The notes below the pieces were generated by a model that did no database searches, was not told the origin of the DNA, and saw only the letters and a list, made by a program, of their open reading frames with translations. Below are positions 11,606 to 39,450 of a DNA stretch of 64,000 nt, one piece after another. Numbering within the stretch: the stretch's first letter is position 1; each line of letters begins with the position of its first letter. The position numbers were made by a program, and so were the translations under genes. Source of the DNA: Pomacea canaliculata (Eukaryota > Mollusca > Gastropoda > Architaenioglossa > Ampullariidae); contig NC_037593.1 of NCBI RefSeq assembly GCF_003073045.1, positions 21,326,720-21,390,719 of the forward strand, written 5' to 3'.

Positions 11606-14600
11606 ATGAGTTTCTCTGTGACATTGCGGGATTTACACGAAGAAAAGGAGAGGGCAATTCGTCAGCTGTTTGAAAGAAATGGCTGGTCCTATAATACTGA
11701 ACGACTCCCACACCAAACTTCTAGAAAACGTAAGTAATTCCAAATCTGTATTCCACTGTATTATATATATATATATTCTACTGTATAGATAATGGATAGA
11801 TATATATATATCTTTGCATGAGAGATAAAGCGTGCGGTGAGTGCGCGCATAAATGAAATTTTATGGATTTTACAATTATACACATGATTTTGCACACTTT
11901 TCTGTAGGAGGAAGATAGCCAGTGAATACGGATACGGAGGATAGCGATGTACTGGCCTTAGAGGGTGCAGAAACTTTGCCCCCCGGACCAGGCGCGGCAC
12001 CTGAATGTCCACACTGCTTCCAGGCACCTCCATAACAGCAGGAGGTCACGACTCGAGTTCATCTGGAAGTGACAGGCGGCTCGTCCTCAAAATCGAGCTA
12101 TTCGGAATAGCATATATACAAGGTACTGGAAAATGCTAGACTTTATTGGACTTTGGAGGGACAGGAGATACCTGGATAGAAAAACCGCTTAGGCAGAAGG
12201 TGAATGGCTGCTGTGCCACAGGCGTGAAGTGATGCCCACTTGCGTCGTGCAAAACGTACGAACACTGTACCCAAACCCAGATCAGTGATGTATGTCGGTC
12301 ACCAATTGGAATGAAAAAAAAAAAAAAAATAAACGAGACGAATACAAACTAAGTTTAAAAATTCCATTGCCTTTTTGTTTGTGTTATTTGGCTTGTTTGC
12401 CTTTCTCTCCTTTCCTGTCCTCTCTCTTCTCACAAGGGAGAACACAGAAAGAAAACCACGGGTGCTAAACTGGTCCTAACCCTTTTGATTGTACAAGTCT
12501 TCTCCGCGTCCAGTTCTCGGTTTTTTGCCGACTCAGGAAGACGCAAGCACCGATTACCTCCACCCGGCATAATGGTCGGGTTAGATAAGCGAAGTGTGTC
12601 TGTAAATATCTGTACATATTATTCAGTAATCAATACACTTGAAAAGTTGTACATTAGTACAGTATTTGAGTTTATACTGAGTGTTAATATTCGGTTATGA
12701 TATACTTCGACAATCTTGACCAGGGGAATTACAATCGCCCCCATCGTCTTCGTGAAATTTATTAATGTCTGAAAATTGTATTGTTTTAGAAGATTTCACG
12801 GCAGTTTGTTTTGCTCACCACTGTGAGCTGCTTTAATGCAATGCTTATTTGAAATTTCAGGGACATTTTCGTTACTGTAACCAATAATTTGCTGAATGGA
12901 CTTACTGAAGTACTTAATGGCCAGACCCATGTATAATTCTGAAAACAAGTCAATTATCCTAGAGTTCTACACGCTGCCCCAGGCCTAACTAATTAAAAGA
13001 GCGACCTTTTCTGGGACCCTAATGGTATTCTAACCAGGCATCAATGTAAGTGAAGCTAGAGGTCCTAAAAAAGAAAGGGAAAGATTATTGACACAGAAAT
13101 TGTAGTATATAATTTAGAATCCCTTTAAGTCGGAAAAAGTGCCATTGACAAGAACTCGTTGCTGCCTGTCAACTGCCCGCAGTTCGCCTGTAACGTGAAA
13201 CGCGGAAGAATTCGCGGTGTAGAATGTAGAAGCAGTGTCCCGGAGGCTGATTTTTTTTCTAAACGTCTCAGTGAAGGGAAAAACTTCGGAAGCTTTCGGA
13301 AGCGTGACGTCAGCGACCTTGGCCGACTGCGCTCAGAGAAACCCTTCCCTTCAATCTTTGGATGCTATGAAAAAGCTATGAAACTTGCTCTGGGGCTAAT
13401 TCAACTACTGTTAAACAGTATGAAGGGCTGCATTAAATTAATTGCGACAGTCAAAATAACTCAAAGCCTAAAACTGGAAAAATCCCAAAGCAAAACAAAA
13501 AAAAACAAACAAATAAACCCCACTTCAAGATTTGAACACGACACCTATCAATTTTGAAAACGACGCTTCTAACCACTAGGCCACAGAGAACAGCTTACAA
13601 TGCTCTCTAATCTAAGCTACTTGTAGTTAAACATTGTCTGTGTTGCGTTGTTCGGCTGTCATTTATTTCACTTTATCTCTCATCAGTTTTAGGCTTTGAG
13701 TTATTTTGACTGTCACAATTAATTTAATCCAGCCCTTCATAGTGTTTAACAGTAGTCGAATAAGCCCCAGAGCAAGTTTCATAGCTTTTTCATAGCATCC
13801 AACGATTGAAGCGAAGGGTTTCTCTGAGCGCAGTCGGCCAAGGTCGCTGACGTCACGCTTCCGAAGGCTTCCGAAGTTTTTCCCTTCACTGGGACCTTTA
13901 GGGAAAAAAAATCAGCGGAGAGGTGTACTATTTTCTTGCCCACGTTGAGATTATTACACTTCGCAGTGTGGTGAGGATGGACGAGCGCGGCCGAGTCTAC
14001 ACCTCGACAAACTGTTCCGCAGGTGAGTTGTTGTCTTTCAGGATAAGCCTCGCAATCCTTTGCTAGCGTCCCCCACAGCCAAGCAAGCTGGCATTTTAAA
14101 CAAAAATCATAGGTGACAAGAATGTGTCGTTGGTGTGCACACCCACACACAACGGATGTGGCGAGGCAGAGACTGGCCGCACGGTTTTTCAAATCTTTGA
14201 GGATGACAGCAAAGGTTCAAAAATGTTTAGAGTATTTGAGAAGGAAACTTGCAAACTATTTCTTGAAACTACTTGTTATTGATGCGCAAATGTTAGTCCC
14301 CATTGGCAAAGGACCTGTTAATTAATAGCTTGAATTAACTTCCGTTTGCCGAGACACCAGTAGATTTTAGATTTAGGTGGAAGGGTTTCGTCATTTTTTT
14401 GGTTAAATCTCACATCTGGAAAATTTAGCTGCGCAGAGCAACTGTACAATAGCCTTTATTTATACAGCGTGGGTTTTGCACATTCTGAGAAAGTAGTTTT
14501 ATCAAAAGTAAACTTTTCTTGATGTCGCTAGCTCATGCTTACTGGAATCGTCGCCGTTAAATCTGCAGTGATCGCCCTTTGTTTACGTAATGCATGGCGT

Positions 14601-15248
14601 CGTCGTCGTATTGTTCTTCGTTCTACATCTTTGTGACTATTAATTTTCATTGATTCTCTTTTGCGCAATGGAGCTTGCCTTTTGGCTGAGATATTGCACT
14701 ATACACATTAACTTATCATTACTATTACACACACACACAGTAGGCAAGTGTTTAGTTACACGTGGTATCCGCTGTAGCTATTGTATATTAGGACCAACCG
14801 ATTGTAATCGTCAAAAAGAATGTATATGTTGTTAATGAAAGGGGTTAAGAATACAAGAGTATGTTAATTTGGTAAGATCGTTGCCTTCTTACTTAAGGGA
14901 GGATAGCATCAATAGCAAAAGCTTGTAAATCTTTTGCATTGGTATTATTTAAAAAGGGTGAAATTGTTTAGAAATGTACGGTGGTTCTAATAAGACACAT
15001 GTTGATTGTGTTCGGGAACTTTGTCGACTGCACAGATCAGACTCAATTTACATTAGAACCTCCAAATATGAAAAAAAAATTGTTGAAAATGGGATGGATC
15101 TGATGATGAAGATGGCCTCAAAGGTCCGCTTTCACATGGAGCTTTGAATGACCACGGCAGTGTCAATGAAACAGTGCTTTCTGCAGTGCCAGTGCAGACC
15201 CCAGAGCTCAGTTTAGCCTACCTGCCTCCTTCACTTGCCTCCAGTTAA
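11606..15248 (+). CDS. Possible two-exon gene, unknown family, with apparent frameshift in last exon
   Basis: Exon 1 (11606-11729) starts at ATG in a CACAATGA context and reads MSFSVTLRDLHEEKERAIRQ onward for 41 codons to a strong donor (C|GTAAGT). A later exon beginning at 14972 after GTTTAG joins in phase (C+AA) and reads QMYGGSNKTHVDCVRELCRL onward, through HRSDSIYIRTSKYEKKIVEN, to a stop at 15147. From about 15085 a different frame looks more protein-like (DGSDDEDGLKGPLSHG and on) and stops at 15246-15248. One missing base in the GGG run near 15090 would explain the switch. I do not recognise the family. A competing acceptor at about 12437 (long pyrimidine tract, CACAAG) would end the protein within ten codons. 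Composition and phase support a real coding gene, but the model is tentative. Confidence 0.4.
13247..13915. repeat. Long inverted repeat (foldback element), about 230-bp arms
   Basis: The left arm (13247-13477) and right arm (13686-13915) are near-perfect reverse complements, including GCGTGACGTCAGCGACCTTG and its complement at about 13840-13860. The roughly 208-bp loop holds a tRNA-like sequence. It lies in the intron of the putative 11.6-15.2 kb gene. Confidence 0.85.
13515..13600 (-). other. tRNA-like sequence (SINE head) in the foldback loop
   Basis: On the minus strand GTGGCCTAGTGGTTAGAAGC resembles a pol III A box and GTGTTCAAATC a B box, about 30 bases apart. The anticodon-arm region does not give a convincing functional tRNA, so a tRNA-derived SINE head is more likely. 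Confidence 0.5.
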
Positions 15249-15916
15249 TCTGGTGAACTATTCTGTGAACTCTTCCCTTAGGCTTTGTATGGCGGCGATC
15301 GTTGTTTCTCGCTAACACCCTGAAAAGGCCTCACAATTTGAAATTTTGCATTGAATTTGTTTGAATCGGCGACTAGGTTTATTTCTGCTGCTGCCTCACC
15401 CTTCCCAAACATGCTCGGTTCTCCTTTTGTATATGTGTGCTTGAAGTGTACATTCATATGATCCGCGTTATGAGCAGCAGACAAGCAGCCCCTCCCCTCT
15501 CCCCCCATGCGATGTTGAGCTGCTTAGAGACGGTGTAAGGCCACATGACACCGTTGTTTCCTGCTTAGGGCCGATAGTTGTCCACCCTACCATCCTCCCA
15601 GAAAATCAGGAAGGCAGGGGATTTGTCAGGGAAAAAATTATATCTCACATTTCTGCTGTTCATGTGCTGACAGATGACTTGCCTAATTCTTGGAGTTTGG
15701 CATTTATATTTTGTGTCAGTTTATAACCTTTGTGTCTTGAATAGTAGAGGCATGCATGTGTTTATGTATGCTACACCAGTGCATATTTTGTGACATTGTT
15801 ATTAGTTGTTGCTGCTATACTATTTTCCCAGATTCCTTTGGATTATGTTGTGATTCACGATGCTGATACAGTGGATTACCAGCGGGAGTGAGAAGATTAG
15901 GATTACAGTGCAGAAA

Positions 15917-30934
<15,018 letters not shown>

Positions 30935-33684
30935 GTCTAACCGCGCTCTTCTAATATCACAGCGTGAAGGACCAAACGCTGGACGGACGCACAAAGCACC
31001 ACACACACACACACAAACACACATACACAAGGTTGCGTGAATAGACACAAGGAAGGGTTGAGTCTCGTGATTCTGTCTTTGCGTCAGAAACCGCCGACAG
31101 ACAGCGACTGTTCGCCAGTCAGAGACAAAGCCGGGCCAGTTTCTCGTTTGTGTCGTTGACTTGGGACCTGCGTTAGGGCATATAGTGAGTACACGTGGAC
31201 AAGTGTTTCGTCGTCGGTGCAACGTACTGCAGTCGCCACACGGGAATCTCCAGGCGCGCATGCGCCAAGGTGCGAATCGAGGGCACTCTGGAGGCGACCA
31301 GCGTACGGAATAGCAGAAGCGTCACGTGACTAAGAAACCAGCAGATTTCGGGAGTTGCCACTAGCACCATTACTAAAAAAAATTTTTTCGAACAATGGCA
31401 TCTGCTGTGTGGTTTGGGTGACGCAGAAATGACTGCTCAGATGCCTAGAAAAGAAAAAGAACTCCAAACCATTTGCTAAAGCTCAGGAACTTGTTTTTAA
31501 CCTTTCAACTTTGTTACTGCCACATTTATACCCCTTCCCCACAACTTTAAACCACGTCGTATGTGGGTTAACTGTTCGTATTGCTGAATTATTCAAAATT
31601 TTACATGTGGAAAAACCAGTTTTTATTCGAGTTAAGACATTTATCTCTTGCACACACTGAGCAAATTTAGACCTTAGAGAAAAGTGGAGTTATCCTTTGA
31701 AATGTACCACTTAAGCCACTTAAATTACAGATCTTGAAAGTTGGGGCGCTGGTTTTATTTATTTATAAGTTGCCGGTTTTATTTGTGAAAAGCATATCAG
31801 AGGGATCAATATTACTGTGTCAGTGCGGGCGTGGAAATGCGTGAGTTAGCTTGCGATTGATGAGAAATTACTGTAAACGTGTCAGAGGTGTGTGGCATGA
31901 AAACAGCCCAAATGATGTTACATATTTTTATCTCGCAATATGTTTATCTCCGTGACGAGTGGTACCCCAACTCCCTTACAGCTGTTAAAATTAAAAAAAA
32001 ATAGCACAAAAGGTATTTTACATTGCGTCTTACCCCAGAAAACAAAACGTCACAGTGAACTACCTTGGCTTAGCAGAGACAGAGACGAATGTTGTTAGGC
32101 TTTGTAGGAACGGCGAACGCAAAGCCAGAGCAGGGTGGGCAGCTGACTACCCAGTACTGCAGCTGTACGTGCCAGCATGTTTGGTGTATGCTATTACTGT
32201 ACATATTGTATATTAATGGTCTGCTCAAGGATATTGTATGCCATCGTCAGCTCCATAGCAACCAGGTCTTTAGCTTAACGTGCGCTGTAGCTACAGCTCG
32301 CGATGTCCAGAAGAGACAGTGGGAGTCGTCATGGCGCGGTGGACGCTGTGCACGTGTTGACGTCACGTGGCGTTGGCGCCAAGGCACCCGTGAGATCGGT
32401 GCGTAGTTGGAGCTGTGTCAATCCAAATGCTTCCAGTTTGGTGTCAAACCGTCCGTTCTTACCCTCCTAGCCTTCCGTTACAGGTATTAGGACTTCTGGG
32501 TGGTTATTATTTTCCGCTGACATTATGCCTTTGTTTTACGTGTACAGAAAGAAACGCGGCAGGCCCAGTGTGCCCGATCATTATCTTTACTTCTTTCCAT
32601 TCATTTGTCACCTGCTTATACGCATAGTTTACCTTTACACATCAGTCGGCACCCTATAAACTGAGTACGATGCCATCCGACCCCAAATAGGTCAGTCTCG
32701 GGTTGTCTAGAAACTAGTAGTCTTAGCTACACAAACAATTCGGGAGTGGTAGTTTGGTCAGAAGTTGTCCGGGTATTTTGACTTACCCTCGAGCCTTTAA
32801 AAAAAAATCAGCTAGACATGCAGATTTGTAATGCGGTCTGTATCAAGAGCTGAAGCAGCAGACCGGAAATAAAGCTGCCTTAAAAAGCACCCATTACAAA
32901 ATATTTTCTAAAATGTGTTCACAAATGTTTTACGAGAAATTCGCATTTTTGTTGTCTTTAACCCAGATAAGGGTCAAACTTGTTGAAAGCGCGGGAGCGC
33001 TGAGATGTGTTCATTTGCGTCTTTTGTTTACTGCATTTGTTGAATGTTCGGTTTGCAGAGCGCGCAATACCGGACTTGCTGCCCCAGTAGAAACTATGCT
33101 TTATTTACACGCCTGTTTTGAGTTTAGTGAGTGGAATCTCTCCCCTTTTTAACAGAAAAAGAAAATGCATTTATTTTTTATTCTTTATATTTTCTACTCG
33201 ATCAGAATGTTTTTTTTCATATGATTGAAGAGGAATTGCGAAATGAATGATTTGTTAGGCAACAAGCAAAAATAGATTCTGAACAAAGAACAAAAATGTT
33301 TGGTAGAGCTTTGATGACTAAAATTTGTTCTCTGTTTTTTCTTCCTTCTTTCTTTACGGATTCATCACCCACATACCGTTTTCACAAAAACCACATTCCA
33401 TCGTTTTGCAGTCCCAAGGAAGAAAAACGGAACATAATCTTTATAGGTGGTAATTTATTGTCCTTGTTGCCAAAGTGTTCATTGACTAATATTTCTTATT
33501 GCATCGTGTATCTTTTTAGCTGTAAAATGAATGCTTTCACTCGAGTGTTTTGAAGCGTTCCTTCCAGAGCTTCGTGCACCACCAGGCTTGCTTTTGTGTT
33601 ACCAAGCCTTTTTCGAGAGCACTGCCAATAATTCAGATCGATCTCAGAAGACTGCCAAACCGGAAATGTCGGTGAATTGGAGAA

Positions 33685-33717
33685 GAAAGAAAGAAAGAAA
33701 GAAAGAAAAAAAAAAAG

Positions 33718-33748
<31 letters not shown>

Positions 33749-33770
33749 AAGAGAAAGAAAGAAAAAACAA
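33685..33770. repeat. (GAAA)n purine tract
   Basis: GAAAGAAAGAAA passes into A-rich GAAAAAA repeats. Confidence 0.9.
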
Positions 33771-34979
33771 ATTATGCCACAGAAGTCTCCGAACTTTCAC
33801 AGAGCTTCGAGCAGTGCAACAGTCACCAACGAAATCAGAGCTAGGGGTGGAAAGAAACCAAAAAGTTTATCTTTTAAATTATTATTGCGCATGAGATGTG
33901 AATAATTCCTCGTGCCTGCTTCTTGTTCCAGCACACAGTTGTCAGTTCTAGCCTGTAACCCTTGGTAAGGCAAACATTTACCGAAAAGTAAGCGTGTCTT
34001 CAGAAGCTGCCTAAATTGTGTTTGTTTGGTTTTTGTTGTTGTTGTTTTTTTTTTAGGGGGGGGGGAATTATTTATTTAATTTTTTGGTTGAAAGTTTGCC
34101 GGTAGGAGTCCTCCGCTCGCCCCCAGCAGACATTGACATGGTGACGTAGCCTATAAAGTAAGCGTTAATACCCGATTTTCAATAACTTTGCTAATGAACC
34201 GGCGTGACTAGAAGTCGCGAAAGCAGCTTCTGTTCCATTTTTTAATTTAATCCTAAAATACCCTTGTTAAGTGCTTGGTCCACGTTGAATTATTTGTGCG
34301 TAGCTAGACACAAACACAGAACAAAGTATTGATCACTTTAATTGAGTGTTGATTACCTAAATTTTATTTAGTTTTAGTTGTTTTTTTGTCCACACCAAGG
34401 ATGCATTTTAAAGTATTCGGGTGCTCTGCTATGTGTTTCTAAGACAGATTTGATTACATTTTGATCGTTTTATGTTTATTTTTAACGCGCATGCGGCAAA
34501 TGAGCAATGATGTTTTGTTGTGAGCAATGTTTTTTTTTCGAAATCAATTTTGAGGGCACAAGTGATAAAGATAATTTCCTTTTTTCCCGATTTTTTCCTT
34601 TGTGGCCTGCTTTTGTCAGTGTTTCTGGCGCATTTTTTGTTTGATAACAACTAAGTTGGAAATGAGGTAGATTTTGTCGGTCCTCCTTGCAGTGTCCTCT
34701 TTGTTGGTCGCATTACTTTACTGTTTTAGTTCTGTTCGTTAGACGTTTGGACATCGAAAATAAAACAATCATTAGAAATAGTTTGTTTTATTGTATGTAA
34801 TGGTTGGTTGGTGTGCATAGATGTGTGTGTAAGGGGTTAAAAGGAACCGGGACCAGCAGTGGACGTTCCTTTCAGCCAATGTTCTGCTACCAACAGTGGG
34901 TAAATCATGCAAATTAATCCTGTCCCACCCTCCAACAACTCGCTGCTCCAGTCAATACAATAAACGTTCAACAATGTAT

Positions 34980-35031
34980 TGTTGCAGCCCTATGCTCCTC
35001 AGAGGAGCAAGAAGGAATAAACTAAACTAAA
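34980..35031 (+). mobile_element. Severely 5'-truncated LINE tail with target duplication
   Basis: A roughly 52-bp insert holds a hairpin TGCTCCTCAGAGGAGCA and a TAAACTAAACTAA tail typical of some I-clade LINEs. ACAATGTAT is repeated at 34971-34979 and 35032-35040. Confidence 0.6.
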
Positions 35032-37754
35032 ACAATGTATCTAACTTTTTCCCTGTAAGAAAAAAGCCCCATAAATTTCAATGAGGATCGGCTGTCCTGG
35101 GTTCAGATCTTGTCTCGGGCACGCTCTTCTTTTTCTGCGTGTAGCATCTGTTCACATATTTGCTGTGATATAGCATTACTTGCTGGCTCGGCGTAAAATA
35201 TCAATTCTCCCTCTTCCACAAGAAATTTTCAGATTTGACTTCAAGCGTACCTTCGACATGTCGCCAAGTTAGCACTGGGATGCATATCCGTCTCTCAGAA
35301 TCAAAGGTACTTCAGTCTCACCCAACCTTTGACATCTTCTTCCCCAGATCGTGAAAACTGCACATCTTGGTTTAAACTGATGGCAGTGTGTCTTCTGACC
35401 TGTTCTCCACTGCCGCCTGAAGCATTAGTCGACTGCCACTGTCTACCACACAACCTACTGGACTTGCACCAAATTTGTTTTCACCAATCTCAGCTAGCCC
35501 ACTCTTCCTACCAGTCTGTTTATCTCTTTAGATATAATTATTTATGTATATAATCGGTTGTCGTCTCCACTATCATAGTCGAGGAGTCGTTCGTTGAATC
35601 TTCACGTGAATTCTGCGCACAACTTCAAACATCACTTGTTAGCATACTCAGTAGACAGACAGAACTAGGATTTATCTCTGTCTCCAGAAACACATCCAGT
35701 TCTCGTGTGTGCATCTCCACCCATTCCATCAGGTACAAGTGTGCAATGTCACATCTAAGTATACTGATTACCCGTGAATAAGCTGTCGCTAAGGAACTGG
35801 AAAATACCTCAGCATGCTCTGTCACTAGGCAATAAGAACAAAAGGTCCCGTCGCACATTGAGAACAACATTAAAAGTTCAAATAAATACAAAACAATTAC
35901 AAACACGTCCTGACAAATGTCCTTTGACAAAGCTCACCAGAGGGAACCACCTGCACAGTGGCAACATGGGATGTGATCCAAAGAGGTTCGCGATGATGTG
36001 CGTAACTACTGCAGAAGTTGAATGTAGCTGCACGGTTTATGACCACGGTCGAGGAAGGCACGGCTGCTTTTGTACCTTTCAAGTTTCCAAGAGGAATAAA
36101 TCTGAGCATTTATCTCCCCCTTCCCTAACCTTTCTCTTCTCTGTCTCAGCGCACGTTCTTATAAAAGGCTAAATCAGATCGTGCAGGGTGGAGCGCGGGA
36201 AGGCATATAGTAGTGACGACTGGCCCAAAGAGTATGGTGACCATACTTGACAGAGGTTTCTCCAGTAACTGCCCGTCAGGAGTCGCCAGTCTGCCGTGAG
36301 GTGTCCTGACCCTCTGGTAATGTTTCCTGTGCTTGTCGGAAACTGTGTCTGGAGTCGACACTTGCAGGCGCTGCTCCGCTCAACTAGTGTCATTCAGCTT
36401 CTATCAAGCAGTCAAGCGAGACAGCTCGTCACTGACTGGAGAACAAATGTGTAGTGTGATGTCTGAACTCTGTCACAACTTCTCACCACCACTCCGTCTT
36501 CTTGTAACCCGTTGGCTCTATTGGCAATATATATATACTGTGGGGGGATGTTAACGACTGTCGTTCAAACGATGACTATCATTTTGGTGTCTGCTACAGG
36601 GCCTTCACATATAGTTGTGAGTTGCTCCCGCCCTTTTAGTCTTAATTTCACTTTTCTTTTTTTTTTTTCTTATAATCAAGAAATTTTACAGCTAAATGAT
36701 AGTATTGCAGTCTGAAGAGCAGCAAGTTTATATCTTATTTCACGAGGATTATAAAATTCCTCTTTATTCGGTGGACACGCCACAGTTCCCTTCTCATTCC
36801 GTCTCAAATATGCAAATGAATGTTGATGGTGAGCAAATTTTTTTCCCCAATGATGTGGAAAACCAGGGAAAACTTTTGTCAGACAAAATCCAGACGAGGC
36901 AATTTTTGACAGGCTGAGTTGCCTCCCATAGCTTCGAATCAGACGAGCGGCATCAACATCATGGCAACTATCACTGTCTGCGGATTTCGGCTCCGTTCTC
37001 TTAGTTGTTGCAACATGGGTATTGCTAAACTGGATGGCTATGCAAGTAATGAAAGCCAGAAAGAAGTTCAATGTTACTTACCCCAGTTTATACAGTCCAG
37101 TAAGCAATGATTTCAACTGTATTCAGCGTGTCCATCAGAACACGATTGAAAATATTCCAGCTTTTCTGGCGTTCCTCATTCTATGTGGTCTGCAGTTCCC
37201 GCGACTGAATGGCTTACCCTTGCATCTGCTTTAACCACCGACCAATGCATACGCTGCATCCACAGAATAATTGACGAAGTGCCATCATTCGCCAATGATC
37301 ATATTTCCTAACTAATCTTTCACAAAATGGAATGAATCTATGTTATATCTGCATACCATACTTTTCCCAGTTTTATCATCAGATCACAATTTTCACAACA
37401 GCTGTCATCCCAGTGCTAGGCTAGTTTTGTGTACTTAGTCCGTAGTGATTCCATTTACACCATGTATTTAATGTTTTTTGTTGTGTTGTTTAATCAAAAC
37501 CCGATGTAGCGTGTCTGCCCCTGCAGGGACCAAAGGGCATGTTTAAAGCCTGGCATCTGCATAATCCTGAGTACTCTGGTGGGAAGCATTGTAAACTTCA
37601 TGGTTTATAAAGAGGCATTTTGAAAAACAATCCATACAAACTATTTTTTACTCGGCTTTAAGCATGCATCTTAAATTGACCATATTATTATTCAGCTCAC
37701 CCTGTTCATTGAAATAATCACAGGTCCTCTTGCTTCCTCAATGTTGAGCCAAAG

Positions 37755-38000
37755 CAAGGTGTACACCAGTGTACACCAGAGTAAATCAGAGTACAACAGT
37801 GTACGCGAGTACAACATAGCACACCAGAGTACAGAAGTGTACACCAGACGACACAGAGTACAGTGTACACCAGAGACCAGCAGTACACCAGTGTACACCA
37901 GAGTAAATCAGAGTACAACAGAGCACACCAGAGTACAGAAGTGTACACCAGACTACACCAGTGAACACATACAGCGCTGTACACCAGACTACACCTGTTA
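37755..38000. repeat. Irregular TACACCAG-rich minisatellite
   Basis: Degenerate units built on GTGTACACCAGAGTA and AGTACAACAG repeat for about 245 bp. It lies 160 bp before the 27-bp array. Confidence 0.85.
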
Positions 38001-38159
38001 CACAAGGGGGTGGTGATGGGGTATGGAGGCAGATAACACGACTAACATCCCAGTATCAGTTGAGACCCAGTGGCTACAGCCCCTGTGACGTGTCCGCAGT
38101 CTTCAATAAGACTTTCACAAGAAATATTTTGTAAGAGTCGATGAGTGAGAACCTTTAAA

Positions 38160-38456
38160 CGTCACCAGACTGGTGTGAGGCCTGTACGTCACCACACTGG
38201 TGTCAGGCCTGTACGTCACCACACTGGTGTCAGGCCTGTACGTCACCAGACTGGTGTCAGGCCTGTACGTCACCAGACTGGTGTCAGGCCTGTACGTCAC
38301 CACACTGGTGTCAGGCCTGTACGTCACCACACTGGTGTCAGGCCTGTACGTCACCAGACTGGTGTCAGGCCTGTACGTCACCACACTGGTGTCAAGCCTG
38401 TACGTCACCAGACTGGTGTCAGGCCTGTACGTCAGCAGACTGGTGTCAGGCCTGTA
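38160..38456. repeat. 27-bp minisatellite, 11 tandem copies
   Basis: The unit CGTCACCACACTGGTGTCAG followed by GCCTGTA repeats exactly 11 times over 297 bp. Each unit has a 13-bp interrupted palindrome CACCA-NNN-TGGTG. Variation is almost confined to CAC versus GAC in the spacer. Because 27 is a multiple of three, several frames on both strands stay open by chance. Confidence 0.95.
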
Positions 38457-38949
38457 GCTGCTGTGGTTATACATCTGACGTGGACAGGGTGGCTGCCAAG
38501 TACTTCCAGCTACTGACCTCTTGTAACCCCACTCCGGTCATGTCGACATCTGCTGTGCAGTCGCCATTGGCCGTGACTTTTGTAGGTAATGGTCTCCATC
38601 CCATGCGACTTTCAACTGTCAGTCTGTTGGCAAGGTCTTGCAGGTCTTGTTGGTCCCTGCTCTCGGAGTCAGTGTCGTCTGCAAAGTGAAGTTACAAATC
38701 AGTCTTCAACCGATGGACATGGAAGTGTGATGGTTGTGAAAGGTGTCACACAGGATGTTCTCCGAGATGTTTAACAGCACTGGATATGGGGCACCCTTGA
38801 CATACCCCGGCTGTCCTGTGAAAGTAAGCTTCTATGTCTCCAGCAATCCTGTGCTCGTTAACTGTTTGTTTATTTTTGTTTTGGAAGAGTGCATTCACTC
38901 TTTGCGCCATTCTTTGTGCTCCTAGACTGTTGTTTCCTTCCCACCTTTC

Positions 38950-39450
38950 TTGACCAGCTCAGCTCGGACACTGTCAACGGCTTTCCTTCACTCAGACTAC
39001 TTACAACTGTTTCTACCTGCCTGTAGGACTACGAATTCAGTATGCATTGACTTTTGCAAAATGAGAGGTATGTTTCCAAACCCATCTATTTCTGTCAACG
39101 GCACGGTACTCAGAGTGGTAGAGGAAGTAAAACTCCTTGGGGCCATCTTTGACCAAAACTGTTCTTTCTATCTCATATTCAATCTCTACGCCTTTCATGC
39201 AAAAAGCCTTGGACATTCTTAGAGTAGATGGCCATGTCAACTGGGGAGTGGATCGCACGGTCCTGCTGCGTCTGTATCGTGCCCTGGTCCGCTCCAAGCT
39301 AGACTATGGATCCATCATCTATGGCTCTGCTCGAGAGTCCTACCTCAAAATTGTCGATCCTATTCATCACCAAGGGCTCCGCATCTGTTTGGGTGCCTTC
39401 CGCACCACTGCTGTACAAAATTTGTATGCAGAAGCTGGTGAGGTATAAAG
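38950..39450 (+). mobile_element. Jockey-like LINE reverse transcriptase C-terminal fragment
   Basis: Two plus-strand frames join: CRTTNSVCIDFCKMRG with EEVKLLGAIFDQ, then DRTVLLRLYRALVRSKLDYG and SARESYLKIVDPIHHQGLR. Order and motifs are those of Jockey-type reverse transcriptases after the catalytic YADD region. A frameshift near 39180 and stops after 39445 show it is dead. Confidence 0.8.

Larger units (their letters stand above)
30935..37690. other. FGFR 3' flank and gene-poor sequence
   Basis: The first part is presumed 3' UTR; AATAAA near 32868 is one candidate polyadenylation signal. Beyond that I see only the short LINE tail near 35 kb and low-complexity tracts. A box-B-like GGTTCAGATC at about 35100 hints at an old SINE. 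An open plus frame at 36696-36917 is not recognised. Confidence 0.4.

Noticed and set aside
12437..12480. Strong pyrimidine tract and acceptor
   Set aside because: Joining it to the 11606 exon gives a stop within ten codons, so it was kept only as an alternative.
13159..14192. Long frames on both strands near 13-14 kb
   Set aside because: Both arise from the arms of the inverted repeat.
33531..33905. Lys-rich open frame
   Set aside because: Generated by the GAAA tract.
36696..36917. Plus-strand frame of 73 codons with protein-like composition
   Set aside because: No splice context, homology or second exon could be recognised; not enough support to call a gene.
38115..38516. Repeat proteins on both strands, or a CRISPR array
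   Set aside because: Period 27 is a multiple of three, so frames stay open by chance; there are no unique spacers and the host is a eukaryote.
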